Below, piece by piece: positions 7,289-10,401 of a stretch of DNA of 10,401 nt. Position 1 is the stretch's first letter. Each line of letters opens with the position of its first letter. Under the pieces are notes generated by a model that worked only from the letters and a program-made list of their open reading frames with translations, did no database searches and was not told where the DNA came from. Source of the stretch: Betaproteobacteria bacterium (GTDB taxonomy: Bacteria > Pseudomonadota > Gammaproteobacteria > Burkholderiales > Casimicrobiaceae); NCBI GenBank assembly GCA_025355395.1, contig JANXZT010000050.1:1-10401 (forward strand), given 5' to 3'. The position numbers and the translations under genes were made by a program.

Positions 7289-8224
7289 GGTGCGGACCTC
7301 GTCATCGATGTCCACGGACTCAACAAGCATTTCGGCGCCCATCACGTCGTCAAGGATCTCGCTCTCACCGTGCGGCGAGGCGAGATCTTCGGCTTTCTGG
7401 GACCCAACGGCAGCGGCAAGACCACCACCATTCGCATGTTGTGCGGGCTGCTCACTCCAGACAGCGGCGAAGGAACGTGTCTCGGCTACGACATCCTGCG
7501 TGAGCCGCGCGAAATCAAGCGGCACGTCGGATATATGACGCAGCGGTTTTCGTTCTGGGAAGACTTGACCATTCGCGAGAATCTGGCGTTTGTCGCGCGG
7601 ATGTATGGCATGCCCGAGCGCAAGGCAAGAGTCGAACAGGCGCTGACCCATCTGGGGCTCGCCGATCGCGCCACGCAATTGGCGGGCGCTCTCTCCGGTG
7701 GCTGGAAACAGCGGCTGGCGCTCGCCGCGTGCCTTCTGCACGAGCCCGACCTGCTGCTGCTCGATGAGCCGACCGCGGGTGTGGACCCCAAAGCGCGGCG
7801 TGAATTCTGGGAGGAACTGCATGCTCTGAGTGCGCGCGGGATCACCGTGCTTGTCAGTACGCATTACATGGACGAGGCGGAACGCTGCCACAAGCTCGCC
7901 TACATCCTCTCCGGAACGATGCTCGCCCAAGGTACGGCGGACGAAGTGATCGCAAGCCAGGCGCTCGTCACCTGGGCGGTGCGCGGCGGGGATCTCGCAT
8001 CCCTCGCGGTCACGTTGCGCGAATTGTCAGCGGTCGAGCAGGTTGCGGCCTTCGGTACCGCGCTGCACGTGACCGGCTCTGAAGCGGACGCACTGCGGCA
8101 ATCGCTCGCGCCGTTCATGAACGATCCTGCGTTGCAATGGCAGGAAGTCGCGCCGAGCCTCGAAGATGTGTTCATCCATCTCATGAACCGCGCGCAGGCG
8201 ACAGGGCCGGTGGTCGCCCACTGA
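7277..8224 (+). CDS. ABC exporter ATP-binding protein (YbhF/DrrA-like, single nucleotide-binding domain)
   Basis: The 315-residue cytoplasmic ATPase drives the exporter. Walker A is GPNGSGKTT (42-50), the Q-loop is Q89 in GYMTQRFSFWEDLT, the signature is LSGGW (139-143), Walker B is LLLLDE (159-164), the D-loop is AGVDP, and the switch histidine is H196 in STHYMDEAERC. The Trp in place of Gln in the signature and the GYMTQxFS motif are usual in the YbhF/multidrug ABC-2 subfamily, so it is probably active. The C-terminal part (about 225-300) ends with PSLEDVFIHLM, typical of ABC-2 exporter ATPases. E. coli YbhF carries two such domains in one chain, whereas this protein has one and should work as a homodimer. 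The start lacks a Shine-Dalgarno site and probably relies on coupling through the TGATG junction. The stop overlaps the permease start (TGATG, 8222-8226). Confidence 0.95.
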   Translation: MAANGADLVIDVHGLNKHFGAHHVVKDLALTVRRGEIFGFLGPNGSGKTTTIRMLCGLLTPDSGEGTCLGYDILREPREIKRHVGYMTQRFSFWEDLTIRENLAFVARMYGMPERKARVEQALTHLGLADRATQLAGALSGGWKQRLALAACLLHEPDLLLLDEPTAGVDPKARREFWEELHALSARGITVLVSTHYMDEAERCHKLAYILSGTMLAQGTADEVIASQALVTWAVRGGDLASLAVTLRELSAVEQVAAFGTALHVTGSEADALRQSLAPFMNDPALQWQEVAPSLEDVFIHLMNRAQATGPVVAH

Positions 8225-9357
8225 TGTCGTATTTCTCGCTGTCGCGCTGGCTTGGCATCGTCGCGAAGGAGTTCATCCAGCTCCGGCGCGATCGACTCAC
8301 CTTCGGCATGATCGTGGGCATTCCGGTCGTGCAGCTGGTGCTGTTTGGCTATGCCATCAATTCCGATCCCAAACACTTGCCCACCGCGGTGCTCAGCGCG
8401 GATCGCAGCGAATTCACCCGCAGCATCCTGAGCGGTCTCAAGAACAGCGAATATTTTTCCTTCGTCGGCGAGGCGCGCGACGAGCGTGAGGCGGATCGCA
8501 TGCTCGCGACCGGAAAGGTGCAGTTCGTGGTGACCATTCCGCAGGACTTCACCCGCGCCTTGATGCGTGGTGAGCGGCCGGCGCTGTTACTGGAAGCCGA
8601 CGCCACCGATCCGTCGGCGACCAGCAATGCGCTGAGCGCGATCAATCAACTGGCGCAGACCGCGCTTGTGCACGATCTCGTCGGACCCATGGCGGTGTTG
8701 GGCGCGTCGCCCACCGCCTTCGAGGTGCGCGTGCATCCCCGATACAATCCCGAAGCGATCACGCAATACAACATCGTGCCGGGTCTGATGGGTGTGATTC
8801 TGACCATGACCATGGTACTGATGACGGGACTCGCGATCACGCGCGAAACCGAGCGCGGCACCATGGAAAACCTGCTCGCCACGCCGGCGACGCCGCTGGA
8901 GGTGATGACCGGGAAGATTGTGCCTTACGTGATGATCGGTCTGGTGCAGGTAAGCCTTATTCTCGGCCTCGCGCGCGGATTGTTCGGCGTGCCGATGATC
9001 GGAAACATCGGCGTGCTGTATCTCGCAGTGCTGCTGTTCATTGCCGCGAATCTGACACTGGGGCTGACGTTCTCGGCCCTGGCCCAAAACCAGCTGCAGG
9101 CCATGCAGATGACCTTCTTCTTTTTTCTGCCGTCGATGCTGTTGTCGGGATTCATGTTCCCGTTTCGGGGCATGCCCGGCTGGGCGCAAACGGTGGGCGA
9201 GGTGCTCCCGCTGACCCATTTTCTTCGCATCGTGCGTGGGGTGCTGCTCAAGGGCAACGGCTTTAGCGAGATTGGCAGCGAAGCGTGGCCGATCGCGCTC
9301 TTCATGCTGGTTGTGACTGTGATCGGACTACGTTTCTTCAAGAGCACGCTCGATTAG
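8224..9357 (+). CDS. ABC-2 type exporter permease (YbhR/YbhS-like)
   Basis: The 377-residue inner-membrane protein belongs to the ABC-2 family. A cytoplasmic start (WLGIVAKEFIQLRRDRLTF) leads into TM1 (about 27-45, ending FGYAI). A large extracytoplasmic domain follows (about 46-180), then five C-terminal helices at about 184-205, 232-254, 262-284, 296-313 and 354-372. The coupling motif between TM2 and TM3, RETERGTMENLLATPATPLEV (about 206-226), is the hallmark of this family, as is SGFMFPFRGMP (about 308-318). The ATG overlaps the ATPase stop by one base, so translation is coupled. E. coli has two different permeases (YbhS and YbhR); only one is present here, suggesting a homodimer. Substrates of such pumps are lipophilic drugs or cell-envelope compounds, but nothing here identifies one. 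Confidence 0.94.
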   Translation: MSYFSLSRWLGIVAKEFIQLRRDRLTFGMIVGIPVVQLVLFGYAINSDPKHLPTAVLSADRSEFTRSILSGLKNSEYFSFVGEARDEREADRMLATGKVQFVVTIPQDFTRALMRGERPALLLEADATDPSATSNALSAINQLAQTALVHDLVGPMAVLGASPTAFEVRVHPRYNPEAITQYNIVPGLMGVILTMTMVLMTGLAITRETERGTMENLLATPATPLEVMTGKIVPYVMIGLVQVSLILGLARGLFGVPMIGNIGVLYLAVLLFIAANLTLGLTFSALAQNQLQAMQMTFFFFLPSMLLSGFMFPFRGMPGWAQTVGEVLPLTHFLRIVRGVLLKGNGFSEIGSEAWPIALFMLVVTVIGLRFFKSTLD

Positions 9358-9418
9358 GACGATGGCCGCAGACTGTCTCGCAGATAATTGGACGAGAGTT
9401 CCGGGATGGCCCTGATTC

Positions 9419-9892
9419 ATGGCGACTTATCTCTTCGCGTGGAACCCCAAGCTCTGGCCTTGGCCGGAGTTGCCACGTCTGTCCAAGCGCATCGGCCGCC
9501 GCGGATTCGCGGACATCGAATGGTCGAGCGGACGCGCCCGCCAGATCGAGCCCGGCAGCCGGGCATTCATGCTTCGCCTCGGCGTGCCGCCAAAGGGTGT
9601 CATCGGCTCCGGCGTGACGATCAGCGCGCCCGAAGCCGCGTTGCATTGGCGGCCGGAAAGGGCGGCCGTCGGAACGCTCACCCATTACCTCCAATTGCGT
9701 CTTGAGACGCTGCGCGAGACGCCGCTCATCACTTTCGACGATTTGTCCGTGCCGCCGTTCTCGCGGTACCGGTGGGGCATCCGTCAATCGGGAACGTATC
9801 TTCCGGAGACGCTTGCCGATGCGCTCGAGGCGCTATGGGAGAGCCGTCTCGTGAGTGCCGGGCCCAAGCGGTCACGCTCGCGCCGAAATTGA
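9419..9892 (+). CDS. Stand-alone EVE/PUA-like domain protein (possible modified-base reader)
   Basis: The 157-residue product starts ATYLFAWNPKLWPW and continues with IEWSSGRARQIEPGSRAFMLRLGVPPKGVIGSG, a layout I recognise from PUA-superfamily (EVE-like) domains at the N-termini of HNH or McrA-type restriction nucleases. In those, a W-x-G strand is followed by xPGDRxFLxRxG and a PRGIxASG turn. The later QSGTYLPETLADALEALW matches the usual end of that domain, just before the linker to the nuclease. Here the protein stops soon after, with a basic tail (GPKRSRSRRN) and no HNH motif (no CxxC...HH), so it is either a free-standing reader or a truncated nuclease. EVE domains often bind modified DNA or RNA bases. 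The start has no clear ribosome-binding site. It lies 61 nt after the exporter permease but looks unrelated to it. Family call moderate, function uncertain. Confidence 0.55.
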   Translation: MATYLFAWNPKLWPWPELPRLSKRIGRRGFADIEWSSGRARQIEPGSRAFMLRLGVPPKGVIGSGVTISAPEAALHWRPERAAVGTLTHYLQLRLETLRETPLITFDDLSVPPFSRYRWGIRQSGTYLPETLADALEALWESRLVSAGPKRSRSRRN

Positions 9893-10081
9893 AGACAGTT
9901 CTTTTCCAGTGCTTTCGCACCACGGCGATTCCTGCCTGGCCTGGGCGGTGCATGCCGCGCGCACCGGCACCCGCGCGAGCAGCGCCCCATCGGATGGGAC
10001 GTTGAAAGAAACACGCGACCAAAGCCTGCAAATACTGACATCCGTGATCAAGCCCTCGCGATACCCCTCGATCGATTGACG
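9893..10081. other. Stretch without a recognisable gene
   Basis: Between the EVE-like gene and the glycosyltransferase remnant I find open frames on both strands, but none has a recognisable motif, a ribosome-binding site or a convincing composition. The translations are Ala/Arg/Pro-rich, as expected from random reading of GC-rich DNA. There is no tRNA, no transposase relic and no clean inverted repeat. It may be decayed coding sequence. Confidence 0.4.
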
Positions 10082-10401
10082 ATGACCACACCGTCCTCCA
10101 CTACGTGCCAGTAATCGGGATCAGTGCGAACGTTATCGACGACCACCTCACCGGCAGGCGTGTGGATGGAATTGGTACGTACACCCACGCGCTCGAGCGA
10201 GGGCTTGTGGCGAGTGGAATTGCGGTACGGCGTGTCTACGCGCCTGTTGTTGTTCGCGGTCGGTTGTGAAATTGCCGGAGTGAATGCGCGCTTGGTCGCT
10301 CCCGGAAACGCCGACGCGCTGGCGGAGGCAATGACCCACGCCGGCGAAACGTCTCACGCACCGCAAGCGATTGCAGCGCGGCGGGCTTGGGCGCGCGAAT
10401 C
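10082..10401 (+). pseudogene. Glycosyltransferase family 4-like remnant: N-terminal piece joined out of frame to a C-terminal piece (runs off window)
   Basis: In one frame, 10105-10269 (GTG start) encodes 54 residues including VIGISANVID and VDGIGTYTHALERGL, the classic N-terminal first strand, loop and helix of GT4/RfaB-type glycosyltransferases, which bind nucleotide-sugar and acceptor. It stops at TGA 10267-10269. From about 10268 a second frame reads EIAGVNARLVAPGNADALAEAM, the typical C-terminal GT4 stretch after the EVAG donor-site motif, and it stays open to the window end. The roughly 250 residues normally between these parts are missing, so the junction near 10265-10270 looks like an internal deletion with a frame change. 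An ATG at 10082 (MTTPSSTT) lies in a different frame from the N-terminal piece, so either GTG 10105 was the start or there is another frameshift. There is no ribosome-binding site. Family recognition is from memory of the consensus; an assembly error is the main alternative. Confidence 0.65.

Noticed and set aside
7127..7930. A 267-codon minus-strand frame across the adaptor/ATPase junction.
   Set aside because: It is antisense to two genes with clear domain motifs, with no start signal and no recognisable product.
8587..9219. A 210-codon minus-strand frame opposite the ABC-2 permease.
   Set aside because: It has a His/Gln/Arg-rich translation typical of antisense to a hydrophobic gene, and no motif.
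10076..10269. A minus-strand frame with protein-like text (for example VVVDNVRTDPDYWHVVEDG).
   Set aside because: It is in exact codon register with the glycosyltransferase N-terminal piece on the + strand, which matches a known consensus and has its C-terminal partner nearby. I could not place the antisense text in any family.

Overview
The window is GC-rich DNA with dense, mostly co-directional genes. All coding features I can support are on the + strand. It looks like a proteobacterial chromosome. A beta- or gammaproteobacterium is most likely, because of the extracellular-solute ABC operon style, a LapA-like small membrane protein of a kind I associate with Burkholderiales relatives, and two families of REP-like intergenic palindromes typical of those groups. 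I cannot name the genus.

Region 1 (1-3099) is a carbohydrate-uptake ABC operon of the MalEFGK/UgpBAEC type. It contains the tail of the solute-binding protein, a strong intergenic hairpin, two inner-membrane permeases overlapping by ATGA, and a UgpC/MsmK-type ATPase. Region 2 (3094-3396) carries repeats: a 20-nt-arm palindrome that contains the ATPase stop codon, then an inverted pair of REP-like hairpins, the first of which could also act as a terminator.

Region 3 (3397-6170) encodes an aldonate (L-arabinonate/D-xylonate-type) dehydratase of the IlvD/Edd family, a small secreted monohaem cytochrome c, and a LapA-like two-helix membrane protein with a coiled-coil tail. Together with region 1 this suggests a sugar or sugar-acid catabolic locus: uptake, possibly periplasmic oxidation with electrons passed to cytochrome c, then dehydration of the aldonate. 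The substrate is not shown by the sequence.

Region 4 (6289-9357) is a compact YbhG/YbhF/YbhR-like exporter: a lipoprotein HlyD-type adaptor, one ABC ATPase and one ABC-2 permease, all translationally coupled or nearly so. A 14-bp tandem duplication has remodelled the adaptor/ATPase junction. Region 5 (9358-10401) is looser. It holds a stand-alone EVE/PUA-like domain protein, about 210 bp with no recognisable gene, and what reads as a glycosyltransferase scar in which an N-terminal piece is joined out of frame to a C-terminal piece.

I see no CRISPR array, tRNA, rRNA, transposase, integrase or clearly novel system. The most unusual items are the glycosyltransferase scar, the orphan EVE-like protein next to it, the layered palindromes, and the duplicated stop/start junction.
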